From NCBI RefSeq assembly GCF_024721115.1, contig NZ_JAMDHK010000006.1, positions 67,521 through 131,520 on the forward strand: a stretch of DNA of 64,000 bases. Reading direction: 5' to 3'. Positions 8,882-17,011 of this stretch are shown here, piece after piece (position 1 is the stretch's first letter; every line of letters starts with the position of its first letter). The notes under the pieces were generated by a model, which was not told where the DNA came from, ran no database searches, and saw only the letters and a program-made list of their open reading frames with translations. Source of the stretch: Salipiger pentaromativorans. Lineage in GTDB: Bacteria > Pseudomonadota > Alphaproteobacteria > Rhodobacterales > Rhodobacteraceae. Made by a program: the position numbers and the translations under genes.

Positions 8882-9445
8882 TCAGATCAACTTAACCTGC
8901 GTCCCGACCGGCGTGCGATCGAAGACCTCTTCTATATGTTCGTTGTAAAGGCCGATGCAGCCGTTTGATGATCGACGCCCGATTTTCCGCGTGTCTTGGG
9001 TTCCGTGGATCCGGTAGTATTGCCACGACAGATAGAGCGCACGCGTTCCCAGAGGATTGGAGGGATCTCCTCCAGGCACATAGGCTGGCCATTCCGGATT
9101 GCGTTCCCGCATTGAAGGGGTCGGCGCCCAACTTGGATTTTCCCGTTTCTCGACAACTTCTGTATACCCGCGCTTCGTCAATTCATCAGTCAAGGGAACA
9201 GAGGTCGGGTAAATCCGCATCTCTTCATCCTCTGTCCAGTGTTGGAGCACCTTTGTGACAGTATCCGAAATGATGATGCCCTTCCCGAGACGGTCAAAGT
9301 GATCACGCCAATTGTGGAGAACGAACGACGAGATATTGCGTCTTACCACACCAGCCTCTTCCGCCCGAAGAGTGTGGGGGGTCATCAAGAATGCGCCTGA
9401 AATTGCAATCAGGCTCCGCCTGTTCAAACTCGGTCTCTCTGCCAT
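8882..9445 (-). CDS. L,D-transpeptidase (YkuD domain), copy 1
   Basis: A 187-residue exported enzyme with a twin-arginine-like leader (NRRSLIAIS) and a YkuD catalytic block: HGT, then SSNGCIGL with the catalytic Cys. It should make 3-3 peptidoglycan cross-links or attach proteins to peptidoglycan. Cu(II) is known to inhibit L,D-transpeptidases through the catalytic Cys, which gives meaning to its place in a Cu operon. It is more divergent than the pair at 51817 and 61255. It diverges from the CueR-controlled gene at 9609. Confidence 0.9.
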   Translation of the reverse strand: MAERPSLNRRSLIAISGAFLMTPHTLRAEEAGVVRRNISSFVLHNWRDHFDRLGKGIIISDTVTKVLQHWTEDEEMRIYPTSVPLTDELTKRGYTEVVEKRENPSWAPTPSMRERNPEWPAYVPGGDPSNPLGTRALYLSWQYYRIHGTQDTRKIGRRSSNGCIGLYNEHIEEVFDRTPVGTQVKLI

Positions 9446-9528
9446 TTGTTCGTCCTTGGTTACTCAATTGGACGAGACAGGCATTGCTCAGATGGGGCTG
9501 AATCTCAACCGCAACAGGCCGCAAGATT

Positions 9529-9544
9529 TGTATCGAAGTGTATC
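9529..9544 (+). promoter_or_regulatory. Candidate response-regulator direct repeat TGTATC-N4-TGTATC
   Basis: Two TGTATC half-sites with 10-bp periodicity, as for OmpR-family regulators. The same pattern is seen at 28708, 60335 (complement) and 62562. It ends 1 bp before the -35 of the CueR-type promoter at 9546, so two metal sensors could act on the 9609-12337 operon, or it could serve the divergent gene at 9445. Confidence 0.5.
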
Positions 9545-9545
9545 C

Positions 9546-9576
9546 TTGACCTTCCAGCGGGAGATCAAGCTAAACA
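9546..9576 (+). promoter_or_regulatory. CueR-type promoter of the DUF2933/lipoprotein/ScsB operon
   Basis: TTGACC (9546-9551), 19-bp spacer beginning TTCCAGCGGGA, then TAAACA (9571-9576). The left arm of the dyad matches the other CueR boxes; the right arm is degraded. It lies 32 bp upstream of the ATG at 9609. Confidence 0.72.
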
Positions 9577-9608
9577 GGATGCGTTGACCAAAATCAGAGG
9601 TGGATTCC

Positions 9609-9905
9609 ATGCAAGAGGATAGCGAGTCAGGTGGCAATCGCCACGGAAAGTTGATGCACTGGGGCATGATGGCTTGCTGTGCTGTCATGCTTCTACCCAT
9701 CGCAGCTTTCCTGATTGGCGGAGGCACCGTCGCAGGCCTTTGGGCAAACGCTACCGTCTTTGCGCCTCTGGTGCTCTGCGTTGGCGCCCATTTTGTGATG
9801 CACAAGATGATGGGGCGTTCATGCCATGGAAGCAAAGAGCACAAGCAGACCGCCCCCCAGCCAGTGCCGATTGAAGATATGACCGACAGCGCCGTCCGGC
9901 GGTAA
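9609..9905 (+). CDS. DUF2933-like small membrane protein
   Basis: A 98-residue protein with two hydrophobic helices, an HWGMMACC motif at the start of helix 1, and a His/Lys-rich tail (MGRSCHGSKEHKQ). It resembles the DUF2933 family, short membrane proteins found beside Cu-resistance genes. The ATG at 9609 has AGAGG about 9 bases upstream; an in-frame GTG at 9600 is less likely. It is the first gene behind the CueR-type promoter at 9546. Function unknown. Confidence 0.72.
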   Translation: MQEDSESGGNRHGKLMHWGMMACCAVMLLPIAAFLIGGGTVAGLWANATVFAPLVLCVGAHFVMHKMMGRSCHGSKEHKQTAPQPVPIEDMTDSAVRR

Positions 9906-9911
9906 GTCGAA

Positions 9912-10160
9912 ATGAGAACAAGAGCGCGGCTGGCGACTGTCTTCTTGGGAGCGATTTTCGTGAGCGCTTGTTCCGGCGGACCAGTCCTGTGCCCGACAAA
10001 CCCGCCGCCAACTTTGTCGACAAAGTCACCAGAGCTGGAGCTGCCCAATGGATGTCGTCTGGCAGGGCCTATCTCCAACGGTGTGGGCCAGTTGGATTGT
10101 GTAAACGGCCGATCAGGCTTTGTTGCCACTCAAGTTCAAAGCCTGGAGATAGTGCGATGA
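9912..10160 (+). CDS. Small lipoprotein of unknown function
   Basis: An 82-residue protein with a lipoprotein signal peptide (FVSAC lipobox, Cys about residue 20) and a short mature region with two further Cys (VLCP, NGC and LDC region). No family recognised. It follows the DUF2933-like gene by 6 bp, and its TGA overlaps the ATG of the ScsB gene (ATGA, 10157-10160), so the three genes are one coupled operon. Confidence 0.7.
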   Translation: MRTRARLATVFLGAIFVSACSGGPVLCPTNPPPTLSTKSPELELPNGCRLAGPISNGVGQLDCVNGRSGFVATQVQSLEIVR

Positions 10161-12337
10161 CCATCTGGCGCTCGCCAATCCGTCTTGCTTTCTGCGGTAC
10201 CCTCGCTGCCGCAATGTTCTGGCTCTTGATCCCCTTTGCTGCAACGGCCGAGGTATCAGTCGCCCACAAGGTCACTGCGGTGGAAGCGCGGCTGATCTCC
10301 GCCGAGGATGCCGTTTCCGCCGAAGCTCAAACGCTCTCCGCCGGTCTGGATCTGAACCTTGCTGACGGATGGAAAACCTATTGGCGTTCGCCTGGCGAGG
10401 TTGGCATTCCGCCACAGATCGACTGGAGCGGGTCGACGAATGTCGCGGGCGTTGATTTCCTATGGCCTGCGCCCGAGCGGTTCACTGCCTTTGGCATCGA
10501 AAACTTCGGCTATCATGATGAGGTTGTCTTTCCACTTCAGATCACCCTGAAGGATCCTGGGGAACCTGTCGAACTCAGAGCAAACGTCAAGCTCTTGACC
10601 TGCTCAGCAGTTTGTGTCCCCCAGGATTTTGACTTGGCACTTTCGTTGCCTCAGGGGAACTCAATCGATCAAGTCTCGGCTAATCGTATCGGGGCATTTC
10701 TCGCACGCGTTCCGGCGGAAGGAGGAGCGGCAGGCGTGACCGCCGCCACATCCCATATAAACGATGATTTCACCCGCCTAACGATAGAAATAGCTGCCAC
10801 GACTGCCTTCAAAACCCCGGACGTCTTTCCTGAAATTGGTGATGGCAACACGTTGGGGAAGCCCGACATTCGCCTTGGGGCAAGCGGGCGAACGCTTTGG
10901 GCTGAATTCCCAATTCTTGCCTACATGGCAGATACAGACGCGCCGCCACGGGTAACCGTGACGGACGGGCCGGATCACGCCCTCACCGTCACGCCAGATC
11001 GGGCAACAACCGCCCCAACTCCCCCTTTCAGTATTGATCGGGTGGTCCCCGGCATTGATCAAGTGATCTGGATCGCCATCATCGCTTTTCTTGGGGGCTT
11101 GATCCTGAACGCCATGCCTTGCGTGCTTCCTGTTCTGTCGATCAAGTTATCTTCTGCCCTGAAATCCGAAGGACGCGGCAATGCCCAAGTCAGGGCAGGC
11201 TTCTTGGCCGCCGCCGCCGGAGTCATGGTCTTTATGTGGGCACTCGCGGCTGTTCTCTTCGCATTGCAAAAGATTGGCGTTGCCGTCGGTTGGGGGCTCC
11301 AGTTCCAGAGCCCAACGTTCCTGGTTCTGATGCTCCTGATCCTTGGTCTGTTCACCGCAAACCTGTTTGGACTGTTCGAATTCTCTTTGCCTGCCGCCCT
11401 GACAACGCGGTTGATGAAAGCAGGAGGTACGGCCGGGTATGGAGCGGATTTTGCCACCGGATTTTTCGGGGCGGTCATGGCTACTCCCTGCTCCGCGCCG
11501 TTTCTTGGAACAGCTATCGCATTCGCACTTGCGGGGCGGGTGATAGACATCGCTGTCGTTTTCACCTTTCTCGGGTTAGGTCTGGCCAGCCCATATCTGT
11601 TGGTGGCCATCGTGCCGAACGTTGTTCGGTTCGTGCCCAAGCCCGGCCGCTGGATGATCGCCTTGAAAGCCGGCCTTGGCATTCTCCTGATGGGTACCGC
11701 GGCATGGCTGTTCTATGTCCTGCTCGGCGTTGCTGGATCGCGCGCGGCCCTAACAGTTGCATCTCTCGGTGCGGTTATGCTCTTCATAGCGGCATCGCCC
11801 TGGGTGCCAAGATCTCTTCGCTGGCCCTTTGGGCTGGCGCTGGCGGCACTCGCGGTCGCGGCCGCGCCATTCTTGGCAACACCCGCCGCACCCGATGCCC
11901 AAGCAGGAAAAATTGCCTGGGTCACATTTGACCGCGGCGATATTGCCCGTCGAGTATCACGCGGAGAGGTCGTTTTTGTCGATGTAACCGCCGATTGGTG
12001 TTTGACCTGCAAAGCCAACAAGGCGCTCGTTCTTGAACGCGACCCGGTTCTTTCGGCATTGAACAGCTCTGGTGTCACGCCGATGCTGGCCGACTGGACC
12101 CGCCCAGATGACGCGATCACCCGTTTTTTGGAGACCAACAACCGTTACGGCATTCCATTCAACGCGGTTTATGGGCCGTCTGCTCCCGAAGGAATTATCC
12201 TATCTGAAATATTGTCGACTCAGGATGTTCTTGCTGCTCTGCACGCGGCGCGTCCGGGGGCCGCTCAAGCAACGCTCATCGAGGACGATGTGAAGGTTTC
12301 CAGATTTGGAAACACTTTGGAGCAAAGTGCCGACTGA
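10157..12337 (+). CDS. ScsB/DsbD-family transmembrane thiol reductase
   Basis: A 726-residue protein that moves reducing power from cytoplasmic thioredoxin to the periplasm. Signal peptide, then a large periplasmic N-terminal region with a Cys pair (LLTCSAVC), a DsbD-beta membrane domain of about eight helices with NAMPC and ATPCSAP, and a C-terminal thioredoxin domain with WCLTC (Cys615/618). The large N-terminal region is characteristic of ScsB (suppressor of copper sensitivity), not short CcdA. The frame is open upstream to 9968 but the ATG at 10157 overlaps the preceding stop. The likely partner is the DsbA-like protein at 3790. Confidence 0.9.
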   Translation: MTIWRSPIRLAFCGTLAAAMFWLLIPFAATAEVSVAHKVTAVEARLISAEDAVSAEAQTLSAGLDLNLADGWKTYWRSPGEVGIPPQIDWSGSTNVAGVDFLWPAPERFTAFGIENFGYHDEVVFPLQITLKDPGEPVELRANVKLLTCSAVCVPQDFDLALSLPQGNSIDQVSANRIGAFLARVPAEGGAAGVTAATSHINDDFTRLTIEIAATTAFKTPDVFPEIGDGNTLGKPDIRLGASGRTLWAEFPILAYMADTDAPPRVTVTDGPDHALTVTPDRATTAPTPPFSIDRVVPGIDQVIWIAIIAFLGGLILNAMPCVLPVLSIKLSSALKSEGRGNAQVRAGFLAAAAGVMVFMWALAAVLFALQKIGVAVGWGLQFQSPTFLVLMLLILGLFTANLFGLFEFSLPAALTTRLMKAGGTAGYGADFATGFFGAVMATPCSAPFLGTAIAFALAGRVIDIAVVFTFLGLGLASPYLLVAIVPNVVRFVPKPGRWMIALKAGLGILLMGTAAWLFYVLLGVAGSRAALTVASLGAVMLFIAASPWVPRSLRWPFGLALAALAVAAAPFLATPAAPDAQAGKIAWVTFDRGDIARRVSRGEVVFVDVTADWCLTCKANKALVLERDPVLSALNSSGVTPMLADWTRPDDAITRFLETNNRYGIPFNAVYGPSAPEGIILSEILSTQDVLAALHAARPGAAQATLIEDDVKVSRFGNTLEQSAD

Positions 12338-12455
12338 GTAATTTCGCCTAAGCTGCGCATCAAGGACGCCGAGTCAGGCAGCATTTAACGCCCTGATTTA
12401 GATCAACCACACCATCTGGATAGCGTGTTATAATCACCTAGGAAGGACTCAAATC

Positions 12456-12809
12456 ATGCGATCAAGGCCACATATCGATGTCAGAAGAGTGTCGCGTATT
12501 CGCGTCAGCTTCGTCCTGATATTGATCGGAGCCTTGTTTTTCGGTCTCATTGCCGATGGTTTGCATGCGCATGAGGGCGAGCCTGCCGGGTTAGAGACGC
12601 AGATTGTTCAGGTCACCGACGCAAATTCCTCCGTCCACGTTATTCTGGACGCGGATTGCGGAATTCATCCCGGTTGCGCCGCTGCTCTGATCCCTAACGG
12701 GCTTGTCAGCGCAGTAGTTTCGAACCGTAGCACGCGAATGGTAATGTCGTGGCGGCAATCGGCGTCTTTCGCCGATGACGAATTCATACACGTCCCCATT
12801 CTCTTCTGA
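12456..12809 (+). CDS. Small exported protein of unknown function with C-x5-C motif
   Basis: A 117-residue protein with one N-terminal hydrophobic helix, a HAHEGE segment just after it, and DCGIHPGC (C-x5-C) in the middle. It starts at the ATG at 12456 behind a good AGGAAGGA ribosome-binding site; a TATAAT-like element lies at about 12429. No family recognised. It resembles the protein at 8026-8385 in size and Cys/His layout. The plain guess is a periplasmic metal-binding or anchor protein. Confidence 0.65.
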   Translation: MRSRPHIDVRRVSRIRVSFVLILIGALFFGLIADGLHAHEGEPAGLETQIVQVTDANSSVHVILDADCGIHPGCAAALIPNGLVSAVVSNRSTRMVMSWRQSASFADDEFIHVPILF

Positions 12810-13019
12810 GCATTCCAGTCAGCGAGGTAGCGAAGCGCCTCCCTTTCGGCTTTTACGCCAATCGTGACGCTTAGGTTTTTCGACAGGCTCGTAGTCTGGA
12901 TGTCCGGATTCTACCTGACCGCGCTCCTCACTTCATTCGCTCCTATCAACCGTGGATCCGCCGGTTTTCTGCCCTCGCCACGGCCACCGCATGATCTCGA
13001 CCAGATAAAGGTTCCAAAA

Positions 13020-14081
13020 ATGAACATGTCGTCCCGCATCGCCTATACGCTCGCCACTTTGTTCGTGTCAGCACCAGCTTTGGCCGCTCCGCCTACGGTC
13101 TTCATTCCAGAGGGCAGCGCCAATTCAGTCCTGATGGTTCAGGCGGAGACTGGAAAAGTCCTGCGTCGGATCAATGATGTCGAGGCGGTCCACGGTCTCG
13201 CAGGCGCACCCGGCGTGCCGTATCTGGTCGCCGGCAGCTATTCGGAGATCCCGCGCGAGGATGTCGCGTCGCTAGAAAAGCCCTCCACCGTGTCTGCAGA
13301 CGATCACGCCGCGCACCACGCACCAAAGGCCGCGCCAATGGGGCCACCGGATGCCGGGATCAGTCTTCTCTCGATTCTGGACGCAAAAAGTGGCGATATC
13401 CTCCGCCGGATAGAGGTGCCGGGTGCCGTACATCATACGGCAGTTTCCCCTGATGGACGCTTTGCCGTTGCGACCCATCCGGCAGGTGACGGAATATCGG
13501 TGATTGACTTGGCGACTTTCGGCATGACGGCATTTGTCCCGACTGGATCGATGCCGAACTATGCAGCGTTCGGAACTGATCCAAATCTCGTCTACGTCTC
13601 CAACACCGGTAACGGAACGATCAGCGAAGTAGATCTGTCGCGGGGTATCGTTCGTCGCAACTTCATTGCAGGTGACACCCCGGAACATATGGCGGTTTCG
13701 CCCGAAACTGATCGACTCTTTGTCGCAGACGCGGACGCAGGTCAGGTTCTGGAACTGTCTTTGAGTACCGGTGAAAAGCTGCGGACCTTCGAAATTGGCG
13801 GCGAGATTCATGGACTGGGGCTGTCAAATGATGGGGCAACTTTGTTCGTCGCGGGTAGGGGAGAGGACAAACTCGCCTCAGTTGCACTCGCTACCGGGGA
13901 AGTGCGCACAGCCACGCTTGCACCAGAACCCTACCACCTGACGGTAATTCCAGGCTCCGACATCCTTTATGTCTCAAGCCGTGCAGAGCCCGTGGTTTGG
14001 CTCATCGATACCAGCTCACTGCAAACGCGTGAAACAGTTTCTGTCGAAGGAGAAGGACATCAGATGGTGGCGCTTCCCTGA
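13020..14081 (+). CDS. Exported YVTN-type beta-propeller protein
   Basis: A 353-residue periplasmic protein: signal peptide (ends near APALA) then about seven 40-residue beta-propeller repeats with signatures such as HHTAVSPDGRFA, NYAAFGTDP and PEHMAVSPETD. A His-rich insert (DDHAAHHAPK) sits between early blades. Proteins of this fold occur near cytochromes and Cu proteins; none shows catalytic residues here. The ATG at 13020 has AAAGG upstream; the longer frame from 12864 lacks a signal peptide. Confidence 0.82.
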   Translation: MNMSSRIAYTLATLFVSAPALAAPPTVFIPEGSANSVLMVQAETGKVLRRINDVEAVHGLAGAPGVPYLVAGSYSEIPREDVASLEKPSTVSADDHAAHHAPKAAPMGPPDAGISLLSILDAKSGDILRRIEVPGAVHHTAVSPDGRFAVATHPAGDGISVIDLATFGMTAFVPTGSMPNYAAFGTDPNLVYVSNTGNGTISEVDLSRGIVRRNFIAGDTPEHMAVSPETDRLFVADADAGQVLELSLSTGEKLRTFEIGGEIHGLGLSNDGATLFVAGRGEDKLASVALATGEVRTATLAPEPYHLTVIPGSDILYVSSRAEPVVWLIDTSSLQTRETVSVEGEGHQMVALP

Positions 14082-14114
14082 AGGGCTGCCGATGGGAATG
14101 AAAGGCACAGGATC

Positions 14115-15500
14115 ATGGCACAGGACACTCGCCCAACACTTCGTTTTCTGGGAGCCGCCGGAACAGTAACCGGATCGCGCTATCTGATTGAAACCGGGGA
14201 TCGCCGCATTCTAGTTGATTGTGGCTTGTTTCAAGGCTTCAAATCGCTGCGGGACCGCAACCGCAAGGCGTTTCCGGTACGCCCCACCACCATTGACACC
14301 GTACTTCTGACGCACGCGCATCTCGATCATTCAGGCTATCTGCCTGCGCTGATCCGCGGCGGGTATCGAGGGAAGGTGATGTGTACCGAAGCGACGGAGG
14401 AACTCTGCGGCCTGATCCTGCCGGACAGCGGCCATATCCAGGAAGAGGAGGCACGTTTTGCCAAAAGGCACCGATACTCCAAGCACAAGAACCCCAAGCC
14501 GCTCTACACGTTGAAAGATGCTCAGGCGGCGCTTGAGCATTTGCACAGAGTTCCCTTCAACAGCACAGTCGATGTTGGTGACGGAATATCCGCAGAGTTC
14601 ATCCCGGCGGGCCATTTGCTCGGTGCGGCGCAGATCCGTATCAGACTGCCAGGAAGGACAATCCACTTCAGTGGCGACCTCGGCCGACAGAACGACGCAC
14701 TGATGCGACCGCCACAACCGTTCTCAGGTGCGGACGTGTTGGTTTGTGAATCCACCTATGGCAATCGCCATCACGCAGCCATCGACGCGGAGGAAGAGCT
14801 TCTGCCAATCCTGAAACGTGTTTTCGGGCGGGGCGGTACGGTTCTCATCCCCTCATTCGCGGTTGGGCGCGCGCAGGGGCTTATGTATCACATTGCACGC
14901 CTGCAAAACCGCGGCGAGATCCCATATGTGCCGGTTTATCTCAACTCGCCAATGGCGATCGACGCGACCGAAATCTACCACGGCCATCACGAAGAACATC
15001 ACGTTGCCTGGGAGGATTGCCTTGCGATGTTCCAGATCGCCAAGCGGGTCACTTCGGTCGAGGAGTCGAAGAAGCTGAACACGCAGCATGGCCCGATGAT
15101 CATCATTTCGGCGAGCGGCATGTTGACCGGCGGGCGGATCCTGCATCACCTCGCCAGCTTCGGCGGCGACCCGCGCAACGCAATCCTGCTGTCGGGCTTT
15201 CAGGCTGGCGGTACCCGCGGGGCGGCACTGGCCGCTGGCGCGGACAGTCTGCGCATGTTCGGTCGAGATTTCCCGATCAGGGCAGAGGTGATCCAGCTCG
15301 AAGCCTTTTCCGGACATGCCGATGCCGAAGAGTTGCTGGCCTGGATGCGCGCGTCGGATCGCGCGCCGCGCATGACCTATGTGACTCACGGCGAACCTTC
15401 TGCCTCGGACCGGCTGCGCTGGCGGATCGAACATGAACTCGGCTGGCCTGCCCGCGCCCCCGAACACCTCGAAACGATCCGGCTGGACAATCCAAAATGA
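14115..15500 (+). CDS. Metallo-beta-lactamase/beta-CASP ribonuclease-like protein
   Basis: A 461-residue cytosolic protein with the metal motif HAHLDHSG, downstream metal-ligand segments (SGDLGR, GHADA), the beta-CASP region, and the SASGMLTGGR block typical of RNA-processing members (CPSF73/RNase J-like). It probably cleaves RNA with two Zn ions. Its stop overlaps the start of the phosphorylase gene (ATGA, 15497-15500), and the next gene is coupled too, so nuclease, phosphorylase and PRPP synthetase are translated together. The substrate is not known. Confidence 0.88.
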   Translation: MAQDTRPTLRFLGAAGTVTGSRYLIETGDRRILVDCGLFQGFKSLRDRNRKAFPVRPTTIDTVLLTHAHLDHSGYLPALIRGGYRGKVMCTEATEELCGLILPDSGHIQEEEARFAKRHRYSKHKNPKPLYTLKDAQAALEHLHRVPFNSTVDVGDGISAEFIPAGHLLGAAQIRIRLPGRTIHFSGDLGRQNDALMRPPQPFSGADVLVCESTYGNRHHAAIDAEEELLPILKRVFGRGGTVLIPSFAVGRAQGLMYHIARLQNRGEIPYVPVYLNSPMAIDATEIYHGHHEEHHVAWEDCLAMFQIAKRVTSVEESKKLNTQHGPMIIISASGMLTGGRILHHLASFGGDPRNAILLSGFQAGGTRGAALAAGADSLRMFGRDFPIRAEVIQLEAFSGHADAEELLAWMRASDRAPRMTYVTHGEPSASDRLRWRIEHELGWPARAPEHLETIRLDNPK

Positions 15501-17011
15501 CAGAAATCGACAATACGCTCGCCCTGTCCCGCGCGGGGATCGACACTTACCGGCAACCCGTTGTCTTCATGCGCGAAGACTGCCACGTCTGCCGCGCCGA
15601 AGGCTTCGCAGCCCTGACCCGGATCGAGGTCACGCTCGGCGACAGGTCGGTGATTGCCACGCTGAACGTGTTGACCAATGGCGACTGGCTGCCCGACGAC
15701 ACTGCCGCCTTGTCGGAAGAAGCCTGGGCCGCCCTGAAGCCCCAACCGGGGGACCGGGCAAGTTTTACGCACCCGGAGCCACCGGACTCCGTCTCAGCGA
15801 TCCGCGCCAAGGTCTATGGAGAAACCCTTGAGCAGCAAAGGTTCGACGCAATCATTCGTGACGTCCTCGATCATCGTCTCTCCGATCTCGATCTGGCAGC
15901 CTTCATCACCGCCTGCGCGGGCGACCGGCTTTCGATTGCGGAAACCATCGCACTGACCCGATCCATGCAGGCGGCGGGCGAAACGCTGGATTGGGGCGGC
16001 GCCGAGATCTACGACAAGCATTGCGTCGGGGGGCTTCCAGGAAACCGCACCACGCCGATCATCGTTTCGATCATCGCGGCGGCGGGGCTGATGATCCCCA
16101 AGACCTCTTCTCGCGCGATCACTTCCCCCGCAGGCACGGCCGACACGATGGAGGTCATGGCTCCCGTCTCGCTCGACATCCCCGCGTTGAGACGCGTCGT
16201 CGAGGCTGAGGGCGGGTGCATCGTTTGGGGGGGCAACCTCGCTCTCAGCCCTGCGGACGATGTTCTGATCCGGATTGAACGGCCACTCGATTTCGACAGC
16301 GACGGACAGCTGGTGGCGAGCGTCTTGTCGAAGAAGGCTGCGGTCGGTGCGAAGCGCGTGCTGATCGATGTGCCCGTCGGACCAACGGCCAAGGTCCGCT
16401 CGGCGGAAACCGCCGCTGCGCTGGCAGAGCGGCTCCGCGCCGTTGGCAAGGCCATCGGCCTGACGCTCTCGATCCATCAAAGCGACGGGACTGCACCTGT
16501 CGGACGCGGAATTGGACCCGCACTTGAAGCCCAAGATGTCCTTGCCGTGCTACGCCGCAACGAGAACTTCCCTGTCGACCTGCGCGACCGTGCACTCGAC
16601 ATCGCTGGAGCGCTGCTGGACCTTGTCCCCGAGACGGGCGGCGCGGGCGGGCGAAAGGTGGCCGCACAGCTGCTCGACAGCGGCGCTGCCGAGGCGAAGT
16701 TCATTGCGATTTGCGATGCACAAGGCGGTTTCACTGAGCCCGGTGAGGCGCGTTATCATGCGGTGATCACCTCCCGCACGGCGGGGCGCCTCATTGCGAT
16801 TGACAATCGCCGCATCGCGCGCACAGCGAAACTCGCCGGCGCACCGCGGCAGCAGCTCGCAGGGCTGCGCCTTCTGGTCCAGATCGGTGACCATATCGAA
16901 TTTGGCAAGCCGCTGTTCGAGATCCACGCCGAAACGCTGGGAGAACTGGAATACGCCCGCTCCTATGCCGAGGCGCAATTGGGACTTTGCACAATTGAGG
17001 AGGCAAACTGA
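15497..17011 (+). CDS. Archaeal-type thymidine/AMP phosphorylase
   Basis: A 504-residue enzyme. Ordinary bacterial DeoA is about 440 residues; this length, with an N-terminal domain of about 85 residues before the glycosyltransferase-like core, matches archaeal AMP phosphorylase. The phosphate/base loop KHCVGGLPGN and the ITSPAGTADTMEV block are present. Archaeal enzymes convert NMP plus phosphate to base plus ribose-1,5-bisphosphate. It sits between a beta-CASP nuclease and a PRPP synthetase, which suggests recycling of RNA-derived nucleotides. Whether it prefers NMPs or nucleosides cannot be told from sequence. Confidence 0.87.
   Translation: MTEIDNTLALSRAGIDTYRQPVVFMREDCHVCRAEGFAALTRIEVTLGDRSVIATLNVLTNGDWLPDDTAALSEEAWAALKPQPGDRASFTHPEPPDSVSAIRAKVYGETLEQQRFDAIIRDVLDHRLSDLDLAAFITACAGDRLSIAETIALTRSMQAAGETLDWGGAEIYDKHCVGGLPGNRTTPIIVSIIAAAGLMIPKTSSRAITSPAGTADTMEVMAPVSLDIPALRRVVEAEGGCIVWGGNLALSPADDVLIRIERPLDFDSDGQLVASVLSKKAAVGAKRVLIDVPVGPTAKVRSAETAAALAERLRAVGKAIGLTLSIHQSDGTAPVGRGIGPALEAQDVLAVLRRNENFPVDLRDRALDIAGALLDLVPETGGAGGRKVAAQLLDSGAAEAKFIAICDAQGGFTEPGEARYHAVITSRTAGRLIAIDNRRIARTAKLAGAPRQQLAGLRLLVQIGDHIEFGKPLFEIHAETLGELEYARSYAEAQLGLCTIEEAN

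Noticed and set aside
9968-10156. Upstream extension of the ScsB frame
   Set aside because: It overlaps the lipoprotein gene 9912-10160 in another frame, lacks a signal peptide, and the ATG at 10157 with ATGA overlap starts a clean signal peptide.
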